NCBI RefSeq assembly: GCF_000739015.1
Contig: NZ_JPUG01000060.1
Span: 62,001-126,000, forward strand
DNA length: 64,000 nucleotides
Reading direction: 5' to 3'
Source: Microvirga sp. BSC39
GTDB lineage: Bacteria; Pseudomonadota; Alphaproteobacteria; Rhizobiales; Beijerinckiaceae
Shown: positions 15,765 to 24,459 of the stretch, one piece after another
Numbering within the stretch: position 1 is the stretch's first letter
How the letters are laid out: each line of letters opens with the position of its first letter
The notes under the pieces: model-generated
What the model was told of the DNA's origin: nothing
Databases searched by the model: none
What the model saw: only the letters and a program-made list of their open reading frames with translations
Translations under genes and position numbers: made by a program

Positions 15765-16082
15765 ATGCAGCGCTCCGCGCTCGGCGGCCTCGCGTCCCCA
15801 GTGCGAGGCGCACACCCCGGTGCCGGCGCGTCTGCCTCGGGAGGCGCGGCCTCTGCCTCTGCCGCGGGGGTGCATCAGCACGCCGGAACGGTCGAGATCG
15901 GGCCGGATGACTACGCCGCTTTCGAGCAGTCCTTGCACGAGATCCAGATGGCTGACGGCCGCGAGGATGTCGCCGCCTTGTGGGGCCTGGCCACGCCCAA
16001 GATGGCGGGGTACTTCCCAGAGGAGCTGAACACGGCTTCTTGGCGAAAGCCGCAATTCAGACCCTCGACACCACCTGGATGA
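15765..16082 (+). pseudogene. Tim44-like domain protein, fragment
   Basis: The segment VEIGPDDYAAFEQSLHEIQM, then ADGREDVAALWGLATPKMAG and YFPEEL (about 43-90), resembles the start of bacterial Tim44-like domains. Those continue with an AENAxxGxxN-type stretch, which is missing here: the frame runs into unrelated residues after PEELNT. The N-terminal Gly/Ala-rich part fits the linker of such proteins. No start signal is visible and the element at 15656-15755 abuts the left side, so the gene is broken at both ends. Confidence 0.5.
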
Positions 16083-16252
16083 TGATCCAATGGTTCTCGC
16101 CACCTAGCTGGGCTACCCACAAAAACATTGCCCCAAGTCCAGTGCAACTGCCGCCATTGGCGCCGGCGATTATGGGTCTAAGACCAAGGGTGAGTGATCC
16201 GGCGGGCTCCGACCTGCTTCCGGGATACGGAGCGCGACCGAGCGGCACGGCG

Positions 16253-17278
16253 TCAACTCCACCACGCGTCGGCCCGGCGGACAACGCGGAGCGCGTCGCG
16301 GGCTGCTTTGGTCGCGGCAGTGCGCTGCGGCGAGGATCGGCCGCAGTTCCTCGCGATGGAGAGATGATGGAGCAAAGCACCTGACAGTGCATTCGAGGCT
16401 GCAGCCATCCAGTACGCGGCCCGCAGTGAGTCTGTCAGCCTCCGGTCCATACCCAGTGCCGACAGGTAGGCTGCAAGCAACGTGTCATGGCGGCGCCGCC
16501 CCTCCGGTTCCCAGTAGCTGACCGACTGCAGCCAGGAGCTGACATCCTCTAGGGGGGATGAAACGCGCGCGCGGCCCCAATCGAGCAGGATCGGCGTATC
16601 CTGGCCACCTCGGCGGCTCAACATGACATTCCCCGGGTGGAGGTCGCCATGGATGGGGCGAGAGCCAAAGGGGCGTTCGGACAGCAGCTGCTTCCTGTGA
16701 GCAGGGAGGGCGCGGACCAGTCGGTCGAGAGCAGGCAGGTCCCGCGCAAGAACCGCCAGGTCGGGATCGCTGCGGCATTGTTCCAGGGTTGTCCGTGTCA
16801 GCTCTGCGACAGCCTGGAGCTCTGCTTCATAGTCCCATTCGGGAACAAGCGCCGTCGCCCCTGCCGCCGCCGTGTGAAAGTCCGCCAGGCGGGCCAGTAA
16901 CTCCTCTCCTGCTTCGAGACTACGCCACGGCCAGGCGGTTGTCCGGCGCACCGCCTCGATCAGCAGGAGGATGTCGCCGGAACCGGTTCCCTCGACCGCC
17001 AGAAGCTGCGGAGCCAGGTCTCGGGCGTACGCGGCCACAATACGTTGATAGACGGCAGCCTCACGCGCCGGGCGGCCCGTCAGATGCTTCGCGACAAGGC
17101 GGAACATCTGCTGACGGCGCGAATGGTTGCGGTAGCGCACCGTCACCAGGGTGACACCAGAAGCCTCGATGCCGCCCCGCAGGGGCTTGCCCTCTATGTG
17201 AATGTCTTGTGCTGGCGCGTGTGTAACCTGCTGTAGTACCTGGCCGATTGCGTTTGTGAGTTCAATTCGCTTTTCCAT
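16253..17278 (-). CDS. APH-family phosphotransferase (aminoglycoside/choline kinase-like)
   Basis: 341 aa, cytosolic. The catalytic loop PIHGDLHPGNVML (about 212) has the general-base Asp and metal-binding Asn. The metal motif is ILLDWGRARVSSPLEDVSSW (about 232), with Asp followed by W instead of F. The nucleotide-binding N-lobe is less obvious (FRLVAKHLTGRPAREAAVYQ carries the Lys and the helix C Glu). It may phosphorylate a small alcohol or amino sugar. Substrate and any resistance role are unknown. It is the only intact gene in a stretch of fragments. Confidence 0.8.
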   Translation of the reverse strand: MEKRIELTNAIGQVLQQVTHAPAQDIHIEGKPLRGGIEASGVTLVTVRYRNHSRRQQMFRLVAKHLTGRPAREAAVYQRIVAAYARDLAPQLLAVEGTGSGDILLLIEAVRRTTAWPWRSLEAGEELLARLADFHTAAAGATALVPEWDYEAELQAVAELTRTTLEQCRSDPDLAVLARDLPALDRLVRALPAHRKQLLSERPFGSRPIHGDLHPGNVMLSRRGGQDTPILLDWGRARVSSPLEDVSSWLQSVSYWEPEGRRRHDTLLAAYLSALGMDRRLTDSLRAAYWMAAASNALSGALLHHLSIARNCGRSSPQRTAATKAARDALRVVRRADAWWS

Positions 17279-17439
17279 CCGTCATGGATGGTACTGTCCG
17301 AATACCTATTCAACCCTGCTCCAGTTTGTTCGGCGATATCGGACGCTGGTACAGAGAGAGGGCTTAGCTGATCGACCCCTGCTTCCAGTGAGGTTTACGG
17401 ATCGCGCGGATTGAAGAGTGCCGGGGAGCAGGACGTCAT

Positions 17440-17614
17440 CGACCGCCAGCGGCACCGCAAGGAAGACGCCGGGCAAACCAAACAACAGACCGAACACCCC
17501 AATGGCGAACAGCACCACCACGGGCGGTATTGCTACCGCCCGCTTCTGGATAAACGGCGTGATGACGTTTTCCTCAATCTGCTGGATCGTCAATATCCAT
17601 CCGACGGTCCACAG
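17440..17614 (-). pseudogene. AI-2E-family (PerM-like) permease fragment
   Basis: Minus-strand reading gives VGWILTIQQIEENVITPFIQ, then KRAVAIPPVVVLFAIGVFGL and LFGLPGVFLAVPLAV. This is the conserved C-terminal membrane part of AI-2E transporter family proteins (usually 350 aa). No upstream domain exists; the fragment begins at the edge of the IR element at 17622-17763 and then shifts into unrelated sequence. Confidence 0.7.
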
Positions 17615-17621
17615 CAGGCTC

Positions 17622-17763
17622 GGGGATGTCACATTAACTGAGTATAGCCGTTGGGCTGCCCGTCAAGGTCAGCTTCTGCACAGCCCAAGTCGTTGATCTC
17701 CCTCGGTGCGAGTTTTTTCCTTGACGAGTACAGGGCAGTATTCGCCGTTAATGCGACGTCCCC
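17622..17763. repeat. 142-bp element with IS6-like inverted repeats
   Basis: GGGGATGTCACATTAAC (17622-17638) and GGGGACGTCGCATTAAC on the minus strand (17763-17747) are 17-bp inverted repeats with two mismatches. They resemble the GGTGTTGTCACGTTAAC ends of the IS6-type elements at 27398-28209 and 40200-41009. The 108-bp interior codes for nothing recognisable. It separates the AI-2E fragment from the UgpC-like fragment exactly. Confidence 0.65.
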
Positions 17764-17904
17764 CCTCAGGAGCGTGGATTTTCCGCAGCCCGACGGACCT
17801 ACCAGGATGACGAACTCGCCATCTTGGATGTCGATTGAGACACCGTGGATGACTTGTTGCGAGCCGTAGGCTTTTCTGACATCCCTGATCTCAACAGAAG
17901 CCAT
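17764..17904 (-). pseudogene. UgpC/MalK-like ABC ATPase, N-terminal 47 residues
   Basis: Starts at ATG 17904: MASVEIRDVRKAYGSQQVIH, then GVSIDIQDGEFVILVGPSGC and GKSTLLR. The Walker A GPSGCGKST is complete. The frame is cut straight after LLR by the 142-bp IR element, so Q-loop, signature and Walker B are missing. It matches sugar/glycerol-phosphate importer ATPases. Confidence 0.8.
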
Positions 17905-18370
17905 GTGATGCCCGCTCCCTGTTGATCGTTTGATCGGCTGTGTTGCCAGACAGAATGCAAGAGAGCCCATGTGGTTGGGCAGCAGGCGTAATATGCGCCG
18001 CGACGGAAGATCGGCGTCGAACCATTCACTTCCTCCGTATTCCTGCTATTTTCGGCTGCGCATCTGACGTGCGCTTACATCTTATAGCCTGGGATATTTT
18101 AGGAGTATTAGGGCAAGATCAAGCGCCTAGTTCAAGCAGGGTCGCTGACGCCATGTTCTGCTTTCCGCAATGGAGCGAGCGCCTCGTGCAACATAGGATC
18201 GCCGACGAGTTCAGGTTAAACTCAGACCTTCGCGCGCCGGATACTGAATACTTTCTTAGTTATCTGAGAGCTTAGACTTCCAAGCGGAAAAGAGCTTCGA
18301 TGAAGTCATCCACATCGAGGACGAATTGGGCGGTCGGTTCGAAGCTTGAGCCGGTGCAGGGGAGAGAGAT
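17905..18370. other. no recognisable gene (466 bp)
   Basis: One open frame (17940-18275, +) has no recognisable domain and an odd Trp/Cys/Arg composition. It does not look coding. The region presumably holds the promoter for the SDR gene; GGAGAGAG at 18360-18367 is its ribosome site. Confidence 0.4.
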
Positions 18371-19120
18371 ATGAGCGGCAGCAGGCGGTTCAAAGGACGT
18401 AAGGCAATCGTCACCGGTGGAGCGTCGGGCATCGGCCTTGGCGTAAGCGCCAGGCTAGCCCTCGAAGGGGCTCAGGTCGCCGTTTGGGACATGAGCGAGG
18501 ACGCCCTTGCCTTAGCTGGGGACAGTATCGGAGCAGGTGTCACAACGATACGGGTCGATATCACCGACCCGCAAGCTGTCGAGAGGGCGCGCGATGAAAC
18601 TCTCGCGGCTCTCGGCGGCATCGACATCCTCGTTGCGAGCGCCGGTATTACGGGGCCGAACACCACGGTCGCGGAATATCCCGTCGACGCCTGGCGTCAG
18701 GTGATCGAAGTGAACCTGAACGGACTATTCTATTGCAACCGCGCAGTGGTGCCTTCGATGCTTGCAGGCGGCTACGGCCGCATCGTCAATGTGGCCTCCG
18801 TCGCCGGTAAGGAGGGTAATCCGAATGCCTCAGCTTATAGCGCTTCTAAGGCTGCCGTGATCGGCCTGACAAAATCCCTTGGCAAGGAGTTGGCGAAGAA
18901 CAACATCACTGTGAACTGCGTCACGCCGGCTGCCGTCCGCACGCCGATCTTCGACCAGATGACTCAGGCGCATATTGACTACATGCTCTCAAAGATCCCC
19001 ATTGGACGCTTCGGAACAGTGGAAGAGGTGACGGCCCTGATCTGCTGGCTTGTAAGCGAGGAGTGTTCCTTCACGACCGGCGGCGTCTTCGATATCTCGG
19101 GTGGACGCGCAACCTATTGA
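18371..19120 (+). CDS. SDR-family oxidoreductase (FabG-like)
   Basis: 249 aa classical short-chain dehydrogenase. NAD(P)-binding GGASGIGLG (about 16), NAG-equivalent VASAGITG (about 88), catalytic Ser in IVNVASVAGKEG (about 139), and Tyr-Lys in YSASKAAVIGL (about 155-160). An acidic residue at the end of beta2 (VWDMSED) suggests NAD preference. It precedes a decayed transposase and then a divergent GntR gene, so it may be the oxidoreductase of the downstream catabolic operon. The substrate is not determinable. Confidence 0.88.
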   Translation: MSGSRRFKGRKAIVTGGASGIGLGVSARLALEGAQVAVWDMSEDALALAGDSIGAGVTTIRVDITDPQAVERARDETLAALGGIDILVASAGITGPNTTVAEYPVDAWRQVIEVNLNGLFYCNRAVVPSMLAGGYGRIVNVASVAGKEGNPNASAYSASKAAVIGLTKSLGKELAKNNITVNCVTPAAVRTPIFDQMTQAHIDYMLSKIPIGRFGTVEEVTALICWLVSEECSFTTGGVFDISGGRATY

Positions 19121-19194
19121 GCGGAGGGAGAAATTTGCAGAGAGGCGCCGTCAGCTTAACCAGGGGGTGACTGGATTGAGGCATGTGTGAGGGA

Positions 19195-19900
19195 TAAAGA
19201 ACACCCGTCATCCTCGCTATGCCCGCCACCGCTTTCCGGCTGAGGTGATCATTGCCGTCTGGTTGTACTTCCGGTTTCCACTCAGCCTGTGCATGGTCGA
19301 GGAGATGCTCGCCGCCCGAGGAATCCTAGTCAGCTAGGAGACGGTGCGGCAGTGGGCGCTGAAGTTCGGTTAGAACTTTGCTAACCGGATCCGCAGATGT
19401 CTGCCCGCACCCGGACAAATCGCACCTCGATGAGGTGGTGATCAGCATCGCGGGCCGGAAGCACTGGCTCTAGCGCGCCGTGGATCAGCACGGGGCCGTG
19501 CTCGACATCTCGGTCCAGAGCCGGCGCAATGCCACAGCCGCCAAGCGTCTGCTGCGCAAGCTTCTCAAGAAGCAGGGCATGGCTCCTCGCGTAATGATCA
19601 CGGACAAGCTCGCGAGCTACGGCGCGGCTAAGCGAGAAGTCATGCCCGGCGTCGAGCATCGGCAGCATAAGGTCTTAAACAATCGAGCGGAAAACAACCA
19701 TTAGCCGACCCGACGACGCGAGCGCATCATGAAGTGCTTCAAGTCAGCCAGCCGGTCAGGCCCAACGCTTTCTCTCGGTTCACGATCAAGTAGCAAATCT
19801 CTTTGCCGCTCTACCCACTCCAATGCCGCTGATCATCGCCGTGCCCGTGCTCGGGCGTTCCAGGCCTGGCCTGAGATAACCGGCGTCGGGACTGTCGCCT
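19195..19900 (+). pseudogene. IS6-family transposase, decayed
   Basis: Reading in frame gives the IS6 pattern (HRFPAEVIIAVWLYFRFPLS, LDEVVISIAGRKHWL, VMITDKLASYGAAKRE, NNRAENNH) but with in-frame stops. They occur after ILVS (TAG at about 19336), in KFG (TAG about 19371), after HWL (TAG about 19468) and after NNH (TAG about 19702). A degenerate left end (about 19143-19160) resembles the IS6-type IR seen at 27398. Inactive. The residues still align with the 25347-25868 copy better than with the 40252 copy. Confidence 0.8.
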
Positions 19901-19982
19901 GATCCAGCCTCAAGCCAGGGTCCGCGTATCCTTCTCTGACAACTGACAGTGCCGTCCAGGCTGAGAATTCTGCCTGAGAGCA

Positions 19983-20660
19983 TTACCCGGCTTTGCCGAA
20001 CCGCTGCTCCAGAGAGGCGATGTAGGTGTCACGTGACGGGCTGAGGTGCTCCCGGCAAAGCTGAACCAACTTCTCCCGATCAGATGCTTTAAGGGCTTCG
20101 ATCATGGCCCAATGGTCGTCTCTTGCCCGGGCGAGATGCACGGGACTTGCCGCCGTGTAGGATCGTGCGCCATGGACCTTCTGGGCAAGGCTCTGGATGA
20201 TCTCGACCAGATGCGGGTTGCCACAGGCACCAAAGAGCGCGTTGTGGAAGGCCATATTCGCCCGAAAGGCGGCCCGAGAGTCTCCCCGCTCAACAGCAGC
20301 GGCGTGCTGCCCCTGGATTTTCGTTAATGCGCTGATCGTCTCTGGCCGAGGTGGTAATGGAATCTGTTGTGCCGCCAAGGTCTCCAAAGCTTCTCGTACC
20401 GAATAGATCTGCCCAACCTCGGTCGGGCTCAGCATGCGCACAGCCGCGCCCTTATTCTGCACGCGCTCGACCAGCCCCATACGCTCAAGTTCGGCAATCG
20501 CCTCTCGCACCACGTGCCGTTTGACCTCAAACCGGGAGGCGATGTCCTCCTCGATTAGCCTTTCCCGCGGCTGCAACCACCCAAGGACAATCTCCTCCTC
20601 AAGGGCACTCGCCACCTGCTTCACGCGGGCTGCTGATGCCTGACGCTCCACACTGTCCAT
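19983..20660 (-). CDS. GntR-family regulator, FCD subfamily
   Basis: 225 aa. N-terminal winged HTH (about 12-80): EEEIVLGWLQPRERLIEEDI, ASRFEVKRHVVREAIAELER, MGLVERVQNKGAAVRML. The C-terminal FCD domain (about 90-215) is all-helical with metal-ligand candidates (MAFHNALFGACGNPHL; DDHWAMIEAL; CREHL). FCD regulators usually repress divergent catabolic operons and release DNA on binding an organic acid. It is divergent from the dehydratase operon with a palindromic site between them. Confidence 0.88.
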   Translation of the reverse strand: MDSVERQASAARVKQVASALEEEIVLGWLQPRERLIEEDIASRFEVKRHVVREAIAELERMGLVERVQNKGAAVRMLSPTEVGQIYSVREALETLAAQQIPLPPRPETISALTKIQGQHAAAVERGDSRAAFRANMAFHNALFGACGNPHLVEIIQSLAQKVHGARSYTAASPVHLARARDDHWAMIEALKASDREKLVQLCREHLSPSRDTYIASLEQRFGKAG

Positions 20661-20684
20661 CTCGACCCCGTCAGCTTCGACGTT

Positions 20685-20696
20685 ATTGTTGACAAT
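20685..20696. promoter_or_regulatory. probable GntR operator
   Basis: ATTGTTGACAAT is a perfect inverted repeat (ATTGT-TG-ACAAT) in the 64-bp gap between the gntR and dehydratase starts. It fits the TNGTNNNACNA pattern bound by FadR/FCD regulators. Its TTGACA could also serve as a -35 box. Confidence 0.6.
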
Positions 20697-20724
20697 CCTG
20701 ATAACACGTCAATGATCGCTCGTC

Positions 20725-22431
20725 ATGAGTAATGATCCCAAATCACCTCCGTCGGGCCTGCGCCGCAATCTCACCAGCTACGGCGATCCAGGCTTCTCCC
20801 TGTTCCTGCGCAAGGCCTTCATCAAAGCCGCCGGCTTCTCCGATGACGCTCTGGACCGGCCGATTGTCGGCATCACCAACACGTTCAGCGACTTCAATCC
20901 CTGCCACGGCAATGTGCCCCGCTTGATTGAGGCGGTGAAGCGCGGCGTCATGCTGGCGGGTGGGCTCCCGATGGAGTTCCCCACGATCTCCATCCACGAG
21001 TCCTTCGCCAGTCCAACCAGCATGTTCCTACGCAACCTCATGGCCATGGACACAGAGGAGATGATCCGCGCCCAGCCCATGGATGCGGTGGTGCTGATTG
21101 GCGGATGCGACAAGACCGTGCCGGCCCAGTTGATGGCCGCTGCTAGCGCCGATGTGCCGGCGATCCAGCTGATCACAGGACCGATGCTCGTCGGCTATCA
21201 TAAGGGCGAGATGCTCGGCGCCTGCACCGACTGCCGCCGTCTCTGGGGGCACCACCGGGCTGGGGCCATGGACCAGGATGAAGTGGAGGTCGTCAGCGGC
21301 CGTTTGGCTCCGACCCAGGGCACCTGCATGGTGATGGGCACGGCCAGCACCATGGGCTGCCTTGTCGAGGCGCTGGGAATTGCCCTGCCGGGGACCGGCT
21401 CGATTCCAGCCACCCATGCAGACCGGATCCGGGCGGCTGAGGCCAGTGGTCGTCAAGCAGTCTCGCTGGCGAAGAGCGGAATTCGCCCGAGTGAGGTGCT
21501 GACTGAGGCGGCCTTCCGCAATGCTATGGTCGTGCTGCAGGCGATCGGCGGCTCGACCAACGGGTTGGTCCATCTGGCAGCCATTGCCCGTCGCCGTGGG
21601 ATCAAGATCGATTTGGAGGAGTTCGACCAGATCGGTCGCAAGGTGCCCGTTCTGGTCGATCTAAAGCCCTCGGGCGCCCAGTACATGGAGCACTTCCATT
21701 GGGCTGGCGGTGTTCCCCGCCTGATGCAGGAACTGCGCGATCATCTCGCCTTGGACGCTGTCACGATCACAGGCGAGACCATCGGAGCCATCGCTGATGC
21801 GGCCGAGGACGTGCCCGGACAGACGACGATCCGAAGCCAGGACAATCCCCTGAAAGTCACAGGCGCCATGGCAATCCTGCGTGGGAACCTGGCTCCCTTG
21901 GGAGCGGTGATCAAGCACTCGGCGGCATCGCCGGAGCTTCTTCAGCATACCGGCCGGGCGGTAGTGTTCGAGTCGGTCGAGGATCTGGTGACCCGGATCG
22001 ATCATCCGGATCTCGATGTGACAGCGGACGATATTCTGGTTCTACGCAATGCCGGGCCAAAAGGAGCTCCCGGCATGCCGGAGGCCGGTTACCTGCCGAT
22101 CCCGAGGAAGCTTGCACAGGCGGGGGTGAAGGACATGGTGCGCATGTCCGATGCACGCATGAGCGGCACCGCCTTTGGAACGATCGTTCTTCACATTGCT
22201 CCGGAATCCGCTACCGGCGGACCTCTCGGCCTCGTGCGGAATGGCGACCAGATTCGGTTGGACGTGCCCGAGCGCCGTCTCGAGCTCCTGGTCGACGAGG
22301 ATGAGCTGGAGCGCCGCGCCAAAGAATGGCAGCCACCCGCCCACCTTACCGAGGAACATCGCGGATACCGTGGTCTTTACCTCAAAAGCGTTTTGCAGGC
22401 CGACGAGGGCTGCGATTTCGACTTCAGCTGA
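20725..22431 (+). CDS. IlvD/Edd-family dehydratase (sugar-acid type)
   Basis: 568 aa, cytosolic Fe-S dehydratase. Cluster Cys ligands are visible at DFNPCHGNV (about 54), LIGGCDKTVPAQ (about 126) and TASTMGCLVEALG (about 215). The substrate-lyase core includes AIGGSTNGLVHLAAIA (about 277) and DARMSGTAFGTIVLHIAPES (about 475). The length and TSYGDPGFSLFLRKAF start match the aldonate (arabonate/xylonate/fuconate-type) branch rather than biosynthetic IlvD. It would convert a 2,3-dihydroxy acid to a 2-keto-3-deoxy acid. First gene of the operon. Confidence 0.88.
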   Translation: MSNDPKSPPSGLRRNLTSYGDPGFSLFLRKAFIKAAGFSDDALDRPIVGITNTFSDFNPCHGNVPRLIEAVKRGVMLAGGLPMEFPTISIHESFASPTSMFLRNLMAMDTEEMIRAQPMDAVVLIGGCDKTVPAQLMAAASADVPAIQLITGPMLVGYHKGEMLGACTDCRRLWGHHRAGAMDQDEVEVVSGRLAPTQGTCMVMGTASTMGCLVEALGIALPGTGSIPATHADRIRAAEASGRQAVSLAKSGIRPSEVLTEAAFRNAMVVLQAIGGSTNGLVHLAAIARRRGIKIDLEEFDQIGRKVPVLVDLKPSGAQYMEHFHWAGGVPRLMQELRDHLALDAVTITGETIGAIADAAEDVPGQTTIRSQDNPLKVTGAMAILRGNLAPLGAVIKHSAASPELLQHTGRAVVFESVEDLVTRIDHPDLDVTADDILVLRNAGPKGAPGMPEAGYLPIPRKLAQAGVKDMVRMSDARMSGTAFGTIVLHIAPESATGGPLGLVRNGDQIRLDVPERRLELLVDEDELERRAKEWQPPAHLTEEHRGYRGLYLKSVLQADEGCDFDFS

Positions 22432-22483
22432 TGGGCGGCAAGACCCAGGCGAACTCAAAAACAAATCTCATGGAGGAAACACT

Positions 22484-23470
22484 ATGCTTCGCAGAATGCT
22501 TCTTATCAGCGCCGCAGCTCTCGTCGGAGCGGGTATGTCGGCCGGAACCAGCGCCTTCGCCCAGGAGAACTACCCAACCCGTCCCATCACGCTGGTCGTG
22601 CCCTACGCACCCGGCGGGGCGACGGACATCATCGGCCGCGTCGTTGCTGAGGAAATGTCGAACACCATCGGGCAGCGTGTGATCGTCGAGAACCGACCGG
22701 GCGCTGCCGGAAGCCTGGGAGCCGCGGCCGTCTCACGTGCGGATCCCGACGGCTACACCCTGCTGATGGGAGCGCTCACCAGCCACTCCATCAACATGAG
22801 CCTGCAGGCCAAGCCCGGCTTCGACCTCAAGAAGAGCTTCGCCCCCATCACCTTGGCCGGTAATGTCGGGCTCGCGCTGGTCGTCAACCCCGCTGTCGAG
22901 GCCAAGTCCGTCCAGGAGTTGATTGCCCTGGCAAAGGCGCAGCCCGGAAAGATCACCTATGCGTCAGCGGGTGCCGGTTCGCCCCAGCACCTTGCCGGCG
23001 AGATGTTCAATTCCATGGCCGGCACCAAGCTCGTGCATGCCCCATACCGCGGCAGCGGGCCGGCGATGACGGACATGATCGGCGGGCATGTGCAGGTGAT
23101 GTTCGACACGATCCCGTCCATCCTGCCCCATGTGCAGGGAGACAAACTGCGGGCCCTGGGGGTCACCACCCAGGAGCCGTCCGAGTTCATGCCAAGTGTA
23201 CCTACAGTGGCATCTCAGGGCTTGAGCGGGTTCGAGGTCGGTTCTTGGTTTGGTCTACTTGCACCGGCCGGAACCCCGGAGCCGATCCTGCAGAAGCTCA
23301 ATCAGGAGATCGTCAAGGCTCTCAAGGCACCCAAGGTCGTTGAGGCCATGCGCGTTCAGGGCATCACGCCGAAGCCCGGAACGCCCGAAGATGCGTCTCG
23401 GCTGATCGACAGTGAGATGCAGAAATGGTCTGAGCTCATCAAGAGCACCGGTGTTAAGGCGGCCGAGTAG
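22484..23470 (+). CDS. TTT-system (Bug family) periplasmic binding protein
   Basis: 328 aa. ATG 22484 follows GGAGGA. The signal peptide ends at about residue 27 (GTSAFAQENYP). Bug fold landmarks: YPTRPITLVVPYAPGGATDI (about 30), IGRVVAEEM, VIVENRPGAAGSLGAAAV (about 66), and GVTTQEPSEFMPSVPTVASQ (about 225). It delivers a carboxylate to a TctAB-type importer, or acts as an orphan sensor; no tctA/tctB genes are nearby. The ligand is probably the substrate of the flanking dehydratase. Confidence 0.9.
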   Translation: MLRRMLLISAAALVGAGMSAGTSAFAQENYPTRPITLVVPYAPGGATDIIGRVVAEEMSNTIGQRVIVENRPGAAGSLGAAAVSRADPDGYTLLMGALTSHSINMSLQAKPGFDLKKSFAPITLAGNVGLALVVNPAVEAKSVQELIALAKAQPGKITYASAGAGSPQHLAGEMFNSMAGTKLVHAPYRGSGPAMTDMIGGHVQVMFDTIPSILPHVQGDKLRALGVTTQEPSEFMPSVPTVASQGLSGFEVGSWFGLLAPAGTPEPILQKLNQEIVKALKAPKVVEAMRVQGITPKPGTPEDASRLIDSEMQKWSELIKSTGVKAAE

Positions 23471-23538
23471 AAAGGTCAGTAGCCCACCGGCTGAACAGGC
23501 CGGCGGGCGTTCGCTCAGCTTCATCAGGAGATCTCAGG

Positions 23539-24459
23539 GTGACAACGATCAAACGGGTGGCTGTGATCGGCTGCGGAACTGTTGGCGCGAGTTGGGCTGC
23601 TCTCTTTCTGGGCCATGGTCTTGACGTGGCAGCCTACGATCCGAGCCCAGCTGCCCAGGAGCAGCTGCATTCGTTTGTGGATCATGCCCTCGATCAACTC
23701 TCGGAACTCGGCACTCGAGAGAAAGGCGAGCTTCGGTTCTCAGGTGATCTGACTGACGTGCTGGGTGCCGCTGACTTCGTCCAGGAGAACGTTCCGGAGG
23801 ACGAAGCCTTGAAGCGGCGGATGCTCGCTGACATCGATGCGCTCGCGCGGGAGGGCGTGATCGTGGCCAGCAGCACGTCGGCCCTTCTGCGGAGCAGTAT
23901 CGTTGCGGAGTGCAAGACACCGCACCGGTTCATCGTCGCGCATCCCTTCAATCCACCACACCTTGTTCCGCTCGTGGAACTCGTCGGCGAGGATGAAAGC
24001 ATTGTTCAGCAGGCGGCCGAGTTCTATCGGACCCTGGGTCGCCGGCCCGTTATCCTGAGACGGGAGATGCCGGGACACATCGCGAACCGGCTCTCGTCCG
24101 CCCTTTACCGGGAAGCGGTCTACCTGGTGGAGCAGGGCGTGGCGAGTGTGGCTGACATTGACGCAGCCCTGTGCAATGGGCCGGGCTTGCGCTGGGCCGT
24201 CATGGGCCCGCACATGACCTATCATCTCGGCGGCGGCCCGGGCGGCATCGAGCACTACCTCTCCCACTTGGGCCCAAGCCAGGTCAGACGATGGGCCTCC
24301 CTCGGAAATCCGCCGCTGAGCCCCGAGGTGCAGAAACAGATCGTGGAAGGCGTGGCTAAAGAGGCTGGCGACCGTTCGATACAGGAACTGGAAGAACGGC
24401 GGGACCGGGCCCTTCTCGAGATCCTGAAGTCCCGGACCGAAGTTGCAGGAAAGCCATGA
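23539..24459 (+). CDS. 3-hydroxyacyl-CoA dehydrogenase-family NAD-dependent dehydrogenase
   Basis: 306 aa. GTG 23539 follows CAGGAG. N-terminal Rossmann motif VIGCGTVGASWAALFLGHGL (about 8). The central FVQENVPEDEALKRRM (about 79) and SSTSALLRSSIVAEC (about 115) are family landmarks; the catalytic His lies in VAHPFNPPHLVPLVELVGE (about 136). The C-terminal helical domain (about 190-300) is short. This architecture suits carnitine dehydrogenase or L-gulonate 3-dehydrogenase rather than fatty-acid oxidation. It would make a 3-keto acid for the BKACE gene with which it overlaps by 4 bases. Confidence 0.87.
   Translation: MTTIKRVAVIGCGTVGASWAALFLGHGLDVAAYDPSPAAQEQLHSFVDHALDQLSELGTREKGELRFSGDLTDVLGAADFVQENVPEDEALKRRMLADIDALAREGVIVASSTSALLRSSIVAECKTPHRFIVAHPFNPPHLVPLVELVGEDESIVQQAAEFYRTLGRRPVILRREMPGHIANRLSSALYREAVYLVEQGVASVADIDAALCNGPGLRWAVMGPHMTYHLGGGPGGIEHYLSHLGPSQVRRWASLGNPPLSPEVQKQIVEGVAKEAGDRSIQELEERRDRALLEILKSRTEVAGKP

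Noticed and set aside
15708..16103. 131-aa minus-strand frame
   Set aside because: It is a shadow of the Tim44-like fragment; the plus frame carries the recognisable pattern.
17940..18275. 111-aa open frame
   Set aside because: Composition is unlike its neighbours, with no ribosome site and no recognisable fold.
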